From: an uncultured Opitutia bacterium
Lineage (GTDB): Bacteria > Verrucomicrobiota > Verrucomicrobiia > Opitutales > UBA953
Direction: 5' to 3'
DNA: 12,438 nt
NCBI GenBank assembly: GCA_903895475.1
Contig: CAITUF010000318.1
Coordinates: forward strand, 1 to 12,438
The notes beneath the pieces were generated by a model. It did no database searches, was not told the DNA's origin, and was given only the letters and a program-made list of their open reading frames with translations. Shown piece after piece: positions 1 through 7,127 of the stretch (within the stretch, counting starts at the first letter, position 1; the number at the start of each line of letters is the position of its first letter). The translations under genes were made by a program, and so were the position numbers.

Positions 1-15
1 CGCCACGCAGTGGCG
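1..15. repeat. Short perfect hairpin at the window edge
   Basis: The arms CGCCAC and GTGGCG pair perfectly around a GCA loop. The design, a short GC-rich stem around a three-base GCA or TGC loop followed by C-rich sequence, is the same as in the other spacer hairpins of this window. It may be the tail of a longer repeat element that begins before the window. No T-tract follows, so it is not a standard terminator. Confidence 0.5.
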
Positions 16-37
16 CCCCTCCCCGTCCGACTGTGCA

Positions 38-85
38 CTGTAATCTGTAATCCGTACTCTGTAATCCGTACTCTGTTCCCGTAAT
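38..85 (+). repeat. 7-base tandem array upstream of the photolyase (consensus CYGTAMT)
   Basis: Five head-to-tail heptamers run from 38 to 72: CTGTAAT, CTGTAAT, CCGTACT, CTGTAAT, CCGTACT. A degenerate unit CTGTTCC and one more CCGTAAT (79-85) follow. The same array type recurs at 3078-3106 and 7183-7212, always in this orientation. The unit contains TGTAAT, one base from the -10 consensus TATAAT, but no convincing -35 box is present, so a promoter role is only a guess. The rest of 1-133 is C-rich and holds no recognisable gene. Confidence 0.75.
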
Positions 86-133
86 CCCCTCTCCCCCATT
101 TGACCTCACCCCCATTCCCCTCTTAATCGCCCC

Positions 134-1564
134 ATGCCCACCCCCGCCATCGTCTGGCTTCGCTTAGACCTCCGACTCGCTGACAACCCGTCCCTACAGG
201 CGGCGGTGAAGCATGGCGGCGCGGTAATTCCAGTCTTTATCCATGACCCCGAGGCCGAGGGATCTTGGCAACCGGGTGGGGCTTCCAATTGGTGGCTGCA
301 CTACGCTCTGGAAGATCTCGCCGCGCAGTTCGAAAAAGTCGGCAGTCCACTCGTCATCCGCAGCGGGCACAGCCTCACGGAACTCAAGAAACTCGTCGCT
401 GAAACTGGTGCTGGCCTCGTGACTTGGAACCGCCGCCACGAACCGTTAATCATCGAGCGCGACACCCAAGTAAAGGCCTCGCTCCGTAACGCGGGCCTGC
501 AGGCCGAGTCGTTTAACGGCAACCTCCTCCATGAGCCGCATCTCGTGAAGACCCTCGCCGGAAATCCCTTTCAGGTCTTCACGCCCTTCTGGAAGAATTG
601 CCTCGCGAACCTCAAGTTCGGCGAGCCCCTCAAGGCCCCGAAGAAACTCACGCCGTTTGCGAAGCTGTTAAAGTCCGTCACGATTGCGAAGCTCGACCTC
701 CTCCCGAAGATTAAATGGGACGGCGAGTTTCCGGCGGCGTGGGACCCGACGCGTAAAGGCGCCGAGAAGCGCCTGAAGGATTTCGTGGCCGCACCGGTGA
801 AGGATTATCCAACCAATCGCGACATCCCTAAACTCGACGGCACCTCGCGCCTTTCACCTTACCTGCACTTCGGGCAAATATCGCCCCTTGAAATCGTCGA
901 TGCCGTGCGTACGGCCGGACATCTCGGGATCAAGGGTGGCGATAAATACGTGGCCGAAGTCGGCTGGCGCGAATTCTCCCAGCACCTGATTCATCATTTT
1001 CCTGAAACCCCGGATCGTCCGCTCCGCCGGGAGTTCGAAAAGTTTCCGTGGGCACCGAACAAGAAGCACCTACGCGCCTGGCAGGTCGGTCGCACCGGCT
1101 ACCCAATCGTCGATGCCGGCATGCGCCAGCTCTGGGCGACTGGCTGGCAACACAACCGCGTGCGCATGATCGCGGCTTCGGTGCTCGTGAAGCACCTCCT
1201 CCAGCCCTGGCACGCTGGAGCTAAGTGGTATTGGGACACCCTCGTCGACGCCGACCTCGGCGCGAACACCATGGGCTGGCAGTGGGCCGGTGGTTGTGGT
1301 GCCGATGCCGCCCCGTATTTCCGCGTCTTCAATCCCGTCCTGCAGGGCGAGAAGTTCGACCCCGATGGCGAGTATGTCCGTCGCTGGGTCCCCGAACTCG
1401 CCAAACTTCCCGATGAATGGATTCACAAGCCTTGGGAAGCCCCGATGCACGTACTCGCCGAAGCTGGCATCAAATTAGGTAAGGATTATCCCGTTCCGCT
1501 GGTTGGCCTGACCGAAGGCCGCGACCGCGCATTGGCGGCCCTTAAGGGAATGCGGCCAGCGTAG
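134..1564 (+). CDS. phrB: Deoxyribodipyrimidine photolyase, class I CPD type
   Basis: This 476-residue FAD enzyme is predicted to split UV-induced cyclobutane pyrimidine dimers using blue light. The length fits the photolyase/cryptochrome family (E. coli PhrB is about 470). The N-terminal alpha/beta antenna domain opens with WLRLDLRLADNPSL (residues 8-21). The C-terminal FAD domain contains TSRLSPYLHFGQIS (237-250), EVGWREF (275-281), GYPIVDAGMRQL (322-333) and HNRVRMIAAS (340-349). The electron-transfer tryptophans align with E. coli W306, W359 and W382 at the same numbers. The dimer-binding residues Glu275 and Trp278 and the FAD-site Asn341 are also present, so the enzyme looks intact. The ATG at 134 gives the expected N-terminus, but the sequence before it is C-rich with no Shine-Dalgarno. 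The antenna cofactor cannot be told from sequence. A repair enzyme is much more likely than a cryptochrome because the catalytic residues are complete. Confidence 0.96.
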   Translation: MPTPAIVWLRLDLRLADNPSLQAAVKHGGAVIPVFIHDPEAEGSWQPGGASNWWLHYALEDLAAQFEKVGSPLVIRSGHSLTELKKLVAETGAGLVTWNRRHEPLIIERDTQVKASLRNAGLQAESFNGNLLHEPHLVKTLAGNPFQVFTPFWKNCLANLKFGEPLKAPKKLTPFAKLLKSVTIAKLDLLPKIKWDGEFPAAWDPTRKGAEKRLKDFVAAPVKDYPTNRDIPKLDGTSRLSPYLHFGQISPLEIVDAVRTAGHLGIKGGDKYVAEVGWREFSQHLIHHFPETPDRPLRREFEKFPWAPNKKHLRAWQVGRTGYPIVDAGMRQLWATGWQHNRVRMIAASVLVKHLLQPWHAGAKWYWDTLVDADLGANTMGWQWAGGCGADAAPYFRVFNPVLQGEKFDPDGEYVRRWVPELAKLPDEWIHKPWEAPMHVLAEAGIKLGKDYPVPLVGLTEGRDRALAALKGMRPA

Positions 1565-1565
1565 A

Positions 1566-1591
1566 GGGGTTGGGAAGGTTGGGGGTTGGGG
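1566..1591 (+). other. Potential G-quadruplex tract just after the photolyase stop
   Basis: The plus strand has four G-runs of at least three within 26 bases: GGGG, GGG, GGGGG and GGGG, separated by TT, AAGGTT and TT. This meets the common G3+N1-7 rule for a G-quadruplex. It starts two bases after the TAG stop, so it would lie in the 3' end of the photolyase mRNA. Folding in the cell is inference. Confidence 0.5.
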
Positions 1592-1606
1592 CAGCTTACT
1601 GCATCT

Positions 1607-1637
1607 GGTAGGGTCGGCACTGCGTGCCGACCCTACC
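1607..1637. repeat. Perfect 14-bp hairpin, intact copy of the GGTCGGCAC repeat (module B)
   Basis: The arm GGTAGGGTCGGCAC and its exact reverse complement flank a TGC loop. It lies in the 115-base gap between the photolyase and the next gene. No run of T follows on either strand, so it is not a canonical rho-independent terminator, though it could stabilise the photolyase transcript 3' end. Shorter or damaged relatives occur at 2946-2966, 3115-3129 and 7128-7149, which makes it a member of a dispersed palindromic family rather than a gene-specific signal. Confidence 0.8.
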
Positions 1638-1679
1638 CGTTGACTCCGCTCGAGCACGGACCACGCTCACCTCACCCCG

Positions 1680-2870
1680 ATGAGCAACCCCTCTGGCTCT
1701 GCTACCGTTCCTGAACGCCTGGTTTCGCTCGATGCCTTTCGTGGCCTAACGATGCTCTTCATGGCCTCCTCGGGTTTCGGTATCGCGCAAATCGCGAAGG
1801 CATATCCCGATTCCACGCTCCTACAGTTCCTGCACTACAACACTTCGCACGCCGCGTGGATTGGCGGCGGGGCGTGGGATATGATTCAACCAGCCTTCAT
1901 GTTCATGGTCGGGATGGCCCTCCCTTTCTCAGCCTCGCGAAGGGTGACCGATGGCCAAGAAAGTGGCCGGCGCTTCCTCCACTCGCTCTGGCGTGCGTTT
2001 GTGCTCGTGGCTCTTGGTGTCTTCCTCGCCACGGGCACAGGCAAGCAGCCTGAGTTCGTCTTCCCCAACGTCCTCGCCCAAATCGGCCTCGGTTACATTT
2101 TCCTCACTCTACTCGTTGGACGGGGCTGGCGCGTACAAGTCGGGGTGATCACGGTCATCGCCGTTACGACCTGGGCGGCCTTCGCACTGACGCCCACGGC
2201 CGCCGCCGACACGAATTGGCGCGCCCTCGGCGTAGCGCCCAAACTCATGCAGGAAGCCGTACTCCCTGGCTTCTTCGCCCACTGGAATATGAATGCGAAC
2301 TTTGCGTCAGCCTTTGACCAATGGTTCCTCAACCTCTTTCCCACCGAGAAACCCTTCGTCTACAACGGTGGCGGCTATACCACGCTCAACTTCGTGCCCG
2401 CGCTGATCACAATGATTCTTGGGCTGATGGCCGGAGAAATCCTGCGTTCGGAACGAACCCCCAAAGAAAAGCTCCGCGGGCTGCTCCAGGTCGGGGCGAT
2501 TTGCTTAGGCCTAGGCATCGCTGCAGGGCTGACCGTCTGCCCCATCGTCAAGCGTCTCTGGACGCCCTCCTGGGCGCTCTGGAGTGGCGGCGTGGTCCTA
2601 TGGGCCTTTGCCTTCCTCTACTGGCTGATTGATCTACGCGGACGCAAGGCGTGGGCATTCCCCTTGGTTGTTGTCGGCATGAACTCGATTGCCATCTACC
2701 TCGCGTATCAACTCTGCGGCGGCTGGCTGAAGGCCTTGGCCCGCACCTGGCTAGGCGCCAGCACGTTCACGGGCACCTACGGCGAAGCCCTGCTCTGTCT
2801 CACTGTCCTCGGTGCCCTCTGGCTCTTCTGCTACTGGCTCTACCGCCAAAAGGTGTTTATAAGGGTCTGA
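1680..2870 (+). CDS. Multi-pass membrane acyltransferase-like protein (HGSNAT / DUF5009 family)
   Basis: This 396-residue inner-membrane protein has about ten hydrophobic segments (approximately 20-40, 66-84, 104-120, 130-147, 152-172, 236-253, 268-286, 298-318, 327-347 and 370-388). It opens with the family signature RLVSLDAFRGLTMLFM (13-28). It later shows WDMIQPAFMFMVGMALPFS (66-84), KRLWTPSWALWSGG (291-304) and GMNSIAIYLAY (333-343). These resemble heparan-alpha-glucosaminide N-acetyltransferase relatives, which move acetyl groups from cytoplasmic acetyl-CoA across a membrane onto sugars. His57 in SHAAW sits where the proposed active-site histidine of human HGSNAT lies (motif HASWNG), so activity is plausible. 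The substrate in this organism is unknown. The preceding gene is 115 bases upstream with a hairpin between, so co-transcription is doubtful. There is no Shine-Dalgarno before the ATG. The family is fairly secure; the reaction is inferred. Confidence 0.83.
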   Translation: MSNPSGSATVPERLVSLDAFRGLTMLFMASSGFGIAQIAKAYPDSTLLQFLHYNTSHAAWIGGGAWDMIQPAFMFMVGMALPFSASRRVTDGQESGRRFLHSLWRAFVLVALGVFLATGTGKQPEFVFPNVLAQIGLGYIFLTLLVGRGWRVQVGVITVIAVTTWAAFALTPTAAADTNWRALGVAPKLMQEAVLPGFFAHWNMNANFASAFDQWFLNLFPTEKPFVYNGGGYTTLNFVPALITMILGLMAGEILRSERTPKEKLRGLLQVGAICLGLGIAAGLTVCPIVKRLWTPSWALWSGGVVLWAFAFLYWLIDLRGRKAWAFPLVVVGMNSIAIYLAYQLCGGWLKALARTWLGASTFTGTYGEALLCLTVLGALWLFCYWLYRQKVFIRV

Positions 2871-2880
2871 GGATAGGGAA

Positions 2881-2938
2881 ACGATTTATCGTGCACTCCC
2901 CTGCAGGAGGGCGCGGCGAAGCCACGCCCCTACCCAAT
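2881..2938 (+). repeat. 58-base spacer repeat, copy 1 (module D)
   Basis: It begins with the small inverted repeat ACGAT-TT-ATCGT, continues GCACTCC, and ends in an imperfect hairpin with arms GGGCGCGGC (2909-2917) and GCCACGCCC (2921-2929). A second copy of the same length and orientation lies at 7014-7071 with only a few differences. It starts 10 bases after the stop codon of the membrane protein gene. No coding role is seen. Confidence 0.8.
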
Positions 2939-2945
2939 GCAACTA

Positions 2946-2966
2946 GGTCGGCACGCAGTGCCGACC
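2946..2966. repeat. GGTCGGCAC hairpin (shortened module B)
   Basis: Arms GGTCGGCAC and GTGCCGACC form a perfect 9-bp stem around GCA. It matches the centre of the 14-bp hairpin at 1607-1637, but the outer arm is broken on the left side while CTACC is kept on the right. It lies between convergent genes and lacks a T-tract. Confidence 0.75.
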
Positions 2967-2971
2967 CTACC

Positions 2972-3000
2972 TCGAGACAGGCGGCAAAGCCGCCGCACAA
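2972..3000 (+). repeat. 29-base exact repeat with GGCGGC/GCCGCC hairpin (module C, copy 1)
   Basis: The 29 bases match 7269-7297 exactly and in the same orientation. They contain GGCGGC-AAA-GCCGCC (2980-2994), a 6-bp stem with a three-base loop, preceded by TCGAGACA and followed by GCACAA. The copy near 7262 also has an upstream GCCTGT arm that pairs with ACAGGC; that arm is missing here. Confidence 0.8.
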
Positions 3001-3043
3001 CCCCTAGCCAACCATACTCCAGCCAACCAGTCCCCCTCCTTCC

Positions 3044-3063
3044 TTCCGGTTCCCGGTCCCCCT
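3044..3063 (+). repeat. CCGGTTCCCGGTCCCC repeat (module F, copy 1)
   Basis: The 14-base core TCCGGTTCCCGGTC (3045-3058) is found again at 7158-7171 in the same orientation. A relative matching 17 of 20 bases lies inverted at 6981-7000. At both same-orientation sites it sits just before a heptamer array, which suggests the two travel together. Confidence 0.65.
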
Positions 3064-3077
3064 TTGCCTCTTAAAAA

Positions 3078-3106
3078 CCGTAATCCGTCCTCTGTAATCT
3101 GTAATC
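3078..3106 (+). repeat. 7-base tandem array (module A, copy 2)
   Basis: Four heptamers follow each other: CCGTAAT, CCGTCCT, CTGTAAT, CTGTAAT. They have the same consensus and orientation as the arrays at 38-85 and 7183-7212. This one lies 38 bases beyond the purL stop, between convergent genes. Confidence 0.75.
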
Positions 3107-3114
3107 CCGGAGGG

Positions 3115-3129
3115 CAGCACGCAGTGCTG
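3115..3129. repeat. CAGCAC hairpin downstream of purL (variant module B)
   Basis: Arms CAGCAC and GTGCTG flank a GCA loop, followed by GACCCTACC as in the other module B copies. The core has changed from GGCAC to AGCAC with the matching change in the other arm, a compensatory pair that preserves the stem. On the minus strand it lies 16 bases past the purL stop. The nearest T-run (complement of 3073-3077) is about 38 bases further, too far for a standard terminator. Confidence 0.6.
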
Positions 3130-3144
3130 ACCCTACCCTACCCT

Positions 3145-6100
3145 TTAGGCGAAGTAATCAACGCCACCTTGGAAGAGCGGTTGGTGCTTATTGCCGGGGA
3201 TGTTCTTGGCGACGTTGGCACCGGTACGTTCGGAGTGGCCCATCTTACCGAGGACGCGTCCGCACGGGCTAGTAATACCTTCGATGGCCTCTAAGGAACC
3301 GTTCGGATTGAACTCGATGGCGTTGGAGGGCTGGCCGGCGGCGTCACAATACTGGAAGGCGACTTGGCCGTTCTTCACGAGGTCGGCGATGACGGTGGGC
3401 GAAGCGGTGAAGCGGCCTTCACCGTGCGAGAGCGGAATCGTGTGCACTTGGCCAACTTCCATCCGCGACAACCACGGCGACTTGACCGACGCAATGCGGG
3501 TATGGGCGTAACGCGAGATGTGGCGGGCGATGCGGTTATGGAACAGCGTCGGAGCGGAGGCGTCGACGTCGCGGATCTCGCCGAAGGGTACGAGGCCGGT
3601 CTTGATGAGCGCCTGGAAACCATTGCAGATACCGAGGACGAGGCCGTCACGGGACTTCAGGAGCTCCATGGTCGCATCGCGTACGACCGGGGACTTCATG
3701 ACCGCCGCGATGAACTTGCCCGAGCCATCGGGTTCGTCGCCCGCGGAGAAGCCGCCCGGGATCATCAGGATCTGCGAACGGGAAATGGCTTCAGCGAAAG
3801 CCTTGAGGGATTCGGCCAGGCCAGCAGCATCGAGGTTGCGCAGGACAAGAATCTCGGGCTCGGCACCCGCGAGGCGGAAGGCGCGGGCGGTGTCGTATTC
3901 GCAATTGCTGCCCGGGAAGACCGGGATGATCACCCGTGGCTTGGCCACGCGGAGCTTGGGCTTGAGGCCAGAACGGACGGCGAAGGTAATTGGCGCAGGC
4001 ACCCCCTGAGGCTCGCTGGCCTTGGTCGGGAAGACGAACTCGAGCACGGCCTCGTGCTTAGCCAGCAAGGCGTCGACAGAAAGGCTGGTACCCGGCCAAG
4101 CGATGGTTGCAGCGGTGGTGGTCTGACCCAACACGCGGTGCGGTAAGGAGCCGAGGTCAGCGACGGAGGCGACTTCGAGCACGAGCGACCCGTAGGCAGG
4201 GATCAAGAAATCGGCGGCCGGAGCAGCCGCGAGGCTCACGCCGATCCGATTACCAAAAGTCATGCGGGCAAGCGCATGCCCTACCCCGCCCTGACGGACG
4301 GCCGTGGCGGCGAGGACCTTGCCGGACTTCATCAGTGCATGCACCGCGGCAAAGCGCTCACGCGCGATCTTGAGGTCGGGCAGCAACGCGGACGTGCGCG
4401 GTACATCGACGACGACCACCGTCGAACCGGCGCGCTTGAATTCCGCGGAGACGACTTGGCTCGCCTTGCCCGGCACGATGGCGAACGAGACGAGCGTCGG
4501 GGGGACATCGAGTTCCTTGAACGAGCCGGACATCGAGTCCTTACCGCCGATGGCGGCAGTGCCGAACTCCAACTGGGCATCGAGCGCACCGAGGAGAGCG
4601 ACGAGCGGCTTACCCCAGCGCGTTGGCTGACCGCCGAGCTTTTCGAAATATTCTTGGAGCGTCAGGCGAGCGCGGGCGGGGTTGCCGCCGGCAGCCGTCA
4701 GGCGGGCCAAGGACTCCACCACCGCACAGACCGCGCCGTGGCCGGGAGACCATTGAGCGACCTCAGGGTTGAACCCGTAGGCCATGATGGTGCAGACATC
4801 GGTTTCTCCGCTCAAGACCGGCAGCTTGGCCGCCATGGCTTCCTGGGGGGTGGACTGGGTCGCCCCGCCGAAGGGGTGCAGGACCGTATTAGCCCCGATA
4901 GAGGCATCAAAACGCTCTACCATGCCCCTTTGGGCGGCATTAGGGAGGTCGGATAGGGCCTTCTCAAGGTCAGCCCCAGAAACGACCCCAGCGGGCGTCT
5001 GGAAGGGGTGCTTGGTGGCGTCCGGGGCGGTGACCGACGCAGTCGCCGTCTGGGTCACGCCGTTGGTGTCGAGGAAGTCACGGGCGATGTCGACGACCCG
5101 CTGGCCGCGCCACTCCATGATGAGGCGACCAGAGTCAGTCACGTCAGCGACGTGGACGGCTTCGAGGTTTTCGCGACGGGAGGCGGCGAGGAAGGCAGCG
5201 ACGTCTTTCGGCTCAAGGACGACCGCCATGCGTTCTTGCGATTCCGACAAGGCGATTTCGGAACCATCGAGGCCGTCATACTTGAGCGGCACGCGGTCGA
5301 GATGGACGTGGAGCGAAGGGGCGAGTTCGCCGATGGCAACGGACACGCCACCCGCACCAAAGTCATTACAACGCTTGATGAGTTTGCTGACCGCGGCATC
5401 GCGGAAGAGGCGCTGTAGTTTGCGTTCGGTCGGGGCATCACCCTTCTGCACTTCGGCAGAATTCTGGAGCGCGGTTTCGGTGTGCTCCTTGGACGAACCC
5501 GTGGCGCCACCGACGCCATCGCGGCCCGTGCGGCCACCGACGAGGACGATCACATCACCAGGCACGGGCGCTTCACGACGGACGCACGCACGCGGACCAG
5601 CGGCAACGACGGCGCCGATTTCCATGCGCTTGGCAACATAGCCAGGATGGTAGTGCTCGGACACTAAACCGGTCGCGAGGCCGATCTGATTACCGTAAGC
5701 GGAGTAGCCCGCGGCGGCGCCAGTGGTGATTTTACGCTGCGGCAACTTACCCGGCAGCGTCTGTTCGTACGGCGTCAGCGGGTTAGCGGCACCCGTCACG
5801 CGCATGGCCTGATACACGTAGGAACGGCCGGAAAGCGGGTCGCGGATCGCCCCACCCAAGCAGGTGGCAGCACCGCCGAAAGGCTCAATCTCGGTCGGGT
5901 GATTATGTGTCTCGTTCTTGAACATCACCAGCCACTCCTCGACCTTGCCGTCGATTTCGACGGGCACGACGATCGAGGCGGCATTCACCTCCTCGGAATC
6001 TTCCATGTCATCGAGGTGACCCGTGCGCTTCAGTTCGCGTCCCGCGATGGTCGCGATGTCCATGAGGCAGACCGGCTTACCTTGGCGATTAAGGCCGAGG

Positions 6101-6870
6101 CGAACCTGCTGGTAGCGATCCCAGGCAGCCTGGAACGGAGCGAGCAGAGGTGATGGTGCGAACTCAACCGACTTCAGCTCGGCCAAGAACGTCGTGTGAC
6201 GGCAGTGGTCGGACCAGTAGGTATCGAGGAGCTTGATTTCGGTGAGGGTCGGCTCGCGATGGGCTTCGTCACGGAAATGCTTTTGGCAGAAGACTAGGTC
6301 GGCGTCGGACATCGCCAGACCGAGCGACTTGCGCAGGGCGACAAGTTCGTCCGAGGTGTGCGTCAGGAAACCCTTGAGTGCAGCCACGGCAGCCGGCACG
6401 GGAGCGGCGCGGCGGAGCGAACTGGGCTTGGCCAGGTCGGCCTCACGGGAGTCGACTGGGTTAATGAGGTAAGCCTTGATGCGCTTCAGGTCATCGACGG
6501 AGGCACCGCTGACAACGAAAGTGCGGGCAGCACCGACGACGGGACGCTCCCCTCCCCCGACGATTTGGAGGCACTGGGCGGCGGAGTCAGCGCGCTGGTC
6601 GAATTGACCGGGCAAGAACTCGACCGCGAAGGCGACCTCGCCAGCGGCCAAGGGAAAGGACTCGAGATGCACATCGTCGACGGGTGGCTCGGCAAAGACC
6701 GTCGGGATCGCTTGGCGGATAGCCTCCTCGGAAGCCCCTTCGACGTCGTAACGCTGGAGGATCCGGAGACCCTGCAGGCGGGTCAGGCGGAGGGAATCTC
6801 GGAGGTCACGGAGGAGCCCTTCGGCTTCGGAGCGGAAGGCGGGCTTCTTTTCGACAAAAAGGCGTTTCAT
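3145..6870 (-). CDS. purL: Phosphoribosylformylglycinamidine synthase, single-chain clade II (clostridial-type) form
   Basis: This 1241-residue cytoplasmic enzyme makes FGAM from FGAR, glutamine and ATP, the fourth step of purine synthesis. The synthetase part carries YWSDHCRHTTF (218-228), FKNETHNHPTEIEPFGG (317-333), GGRTGRDGVGGATGSS (445-460), DFGAGGVSVAIGE (503-515) and GGKDSM (775-780). The fused C-terminal class I glutamine amidotransferase starts near residue 979 (PVFPGSNCEYDTARAF). It has the nucleophile Cys1082 in GICNGFQ and the His1149/Glu1151 pair in SHGEGRF, so the triad is complete. It therefore needs no separate PurQ or PurS. I chose the ATG at 6870 because MKRLFVEKKPAFRSEA matches the usual N-terminus of this clade. 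The reading frame stays open to an ATG at 7047, but that extension runs through spacer repeats and looks non-coding. A possible -10 box lies at 6894-6899; no clear Shine-Dalgarno is present. No other pur gene is adjacent. Confidence 0.96.
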   Translation of the reverse strand: MKRLFVEKKPAFRSEAEGLLRDLRDSLRLTRLQGLRILQRYDVEGASEEAIRQAIPTVFAEPPVDDVHLESFPLAAGEVAFAVEFLPGQFDQRADSAAQCLQIVGGGERPVVGAARTFVVSGASVDDLKRIKAYLINPVDSREADLAKPSSLRRAAPVPAAVAALKGFLTHTSDELVALRKSLGLAMSDADLVFCQKHFRDEAHREPTLTEIKLLDTYWSDHCRHTTFLAELKSVEFAPSPLLAPFQAAWDRYQQVRLGLNRQGKPVCLMDIATIAGRELKRTGHLDDMEDSEEVNAASIVVPVEIDGKVEEWLVMFKNETHNHPTEIEPFGGAATCLGGAIRDPLSGRSYVYQAMRVTGAANPLTPYEQTLPGKLPQRKITTGAAAGYSAYGNQIGLATGLVSEHYHPGYVAKRMEIGAVVAAGPRACVRREAPVPGDVIVLVGGRTGRDGVGGATGSSKEHTETALQNSAEVQKGDAPTERKLQRLFRDAAVSKLIKRCNDFGAGGVSVAIGELAPSLHVHLDRVPLKYDGLDGSEIALSESQERMAVVLEPKDVAAFLAASRRENLEAVHVADVTDSGRLIMEWRGQRVVDIARDFLDTNGVTQTATASVTAPDATKHPFQTPAGVVSGADLEKALSDLPNAAQRGMVERFDASIGANTVLHPFGGATQSTPQEAMAAKLPVLSGETDVCTIMAYGFNPEVAQWSPGHGAVCAVVESLARLTAAGGNPARARLTLQEYFEKLGGQPTRWGKPLVALLGALDAQLEFGTAAIGGKDSMSGSFKELDVPPTLVSFAIVPGKASQVVSAEFKRAGSTVVVVDVPRTSALLPDLKIARERFAAVHALMKSGKVLAATAVRQGGVGHALARMTFGNRIGVSLAAAPAADFLIPAYGSLVLEVASVADLGSLPHRVLGQTTTAATIAWPGTSLSVDALLAKHEAVLEFVFPTKASEPQGVPAPITFAVRSGLKPKLRVAKPRVIIPVFPGSNCEYDTARAFRLAGAEPEILVLRNLDAAGLAESLKAFAEAISRSQILMIPGGFSAGDEPDGSGKFIAAVMKSPVVRDATMELLKSRDGLVLGICNGFQALIKTGLVPFGEIRDVDASAPTLFHNRIARHISRYAHTRIASVKSPWLSRMEVGQVHTIPLSHGEGRFTASPTVIADLVKNGQVAFQYCDAAGQPSNAIEFNPNGSLEAIEGITSPCGRVLGKMGHSERTGANVAKNIPGNKHQPLFQGGVDYFA

Positions 6871-6893
6871 GAAGTCAGCCCCACTTTGGGCGA

Positions 6894-6899
6894 ATAATA
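6894..6899 (-). promoter_or_regulatory. Candidate -10 box for purL
   Basis: On the minus strand the hexamer TATTAT differs from TATAAT at one base and stands out in C-rich surroundings. It ends 23 bases before the purL ATG, which would leave a leader of roughly 17 bases. No good TTGACA-like box is found 16-18 bases upstream, so this is a weak prediction. Confidence 0.3.
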
Positions 6900-6980
6900 G
6901 GGGGAAGGACGATAAGGAAATGCGGCGGGACCGCTTACGGCGGTGCCGAGGGGACTGGTGGGCTGGAGGGATGATTGAAA

Positions 6981-7000
6981 TGGGGGACCGGGGGCCGGAA
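6981..7000 (-). repeat. Inverted CCGGTCCCC repeat (module F, reverse copy)
   Basis: Read on the minus strand, these 20 bases match 3044-3063 at 17 positions; two mismatches are at the TT to CC change in the middle of the core and one at the end. It is the only module in the spacer seen in the opposite orientation. Confidence 0.5.
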
Positions 7001-7013
7001 TGGTGGTAGGGGT

Positions 7014-7071
7014 ACGATTTATCGTGCACTCCACGGCAGGAGGGCACGGCGCAGCCACGCCCCTACCCAAT
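7014..7071 (+). repeat. 58-base spacer repeat, copy 2 (module D)
   Basis: This is the same-length, same-orientation copy of 2881-2938, starting ACGATTTATCGTGCACTCC and ending CCACGCCCCTACCCAAT. Its hairpin arms are GGGCACGGC (7042-7050) and GCCACGCCC (7054-7062) around GCA. It overlaps the spurious upstream extension of the purL reading frame, which supports treating that extension as non-coding. Confidence 0.8.
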
Positions 7072-7082
7072 AAAGGAAATAG

Positions 7083-7106
7083 CGGTTGGCGGTTGGCGGT
7101 TGGCGG
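7083..7106 (+). repeat. Tandem CGGTTGG heptamer array
   Basis: Three identical CGGTTGG units follow each other without spacing, then a partial CGG. It has the same 7-base period as the CYGTAMT arrays but an unrelated sequence. It lies directly between the 58-base repeat and the broken module B hairpin. Confidence 0.8.
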
Positions 7107-7127
7107 ATAGGGAATGGCTCTGCCTCG

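Noticed and set aside
38..85. CRISPR-like array
   Set aside because: The units are only 7 bases and abut each other, with no spacers and no cas genes nearby.
1607..1637. Rho-independent terminator for the photolyase gene
   Set aside because: The stem is perfect but no T-run follows, and related hairpins occur at unrelated positions in other spacers.
1639..1644. TTGACT as a -35 box for the 1680 gene
   Set aside because: No AT-rich -10 hexamer occurs 16-18 bases downstream; the region is GC-rich up to the ATG.
3131..3145. Telomere-like or G-quadruplex repeat (GGGTA on the minus strand)
   Set aside because: Only three GGG runs occur together and the fourth is too far away. The CCCTACC units are better explained as the right arm of the module B repeat.
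3364..4146. 260-codon plus-strand open frame inside purL
   Set aside because: It is antisense to a fully conserved purL region, its product is Arg/Asp/Gly-rich with no recognisable motif, and long antisense frames are expected in GC-rich coding DNA. The same applies to plus-strand frames at 4276-4956, 4784-5641 and 6358-6897.
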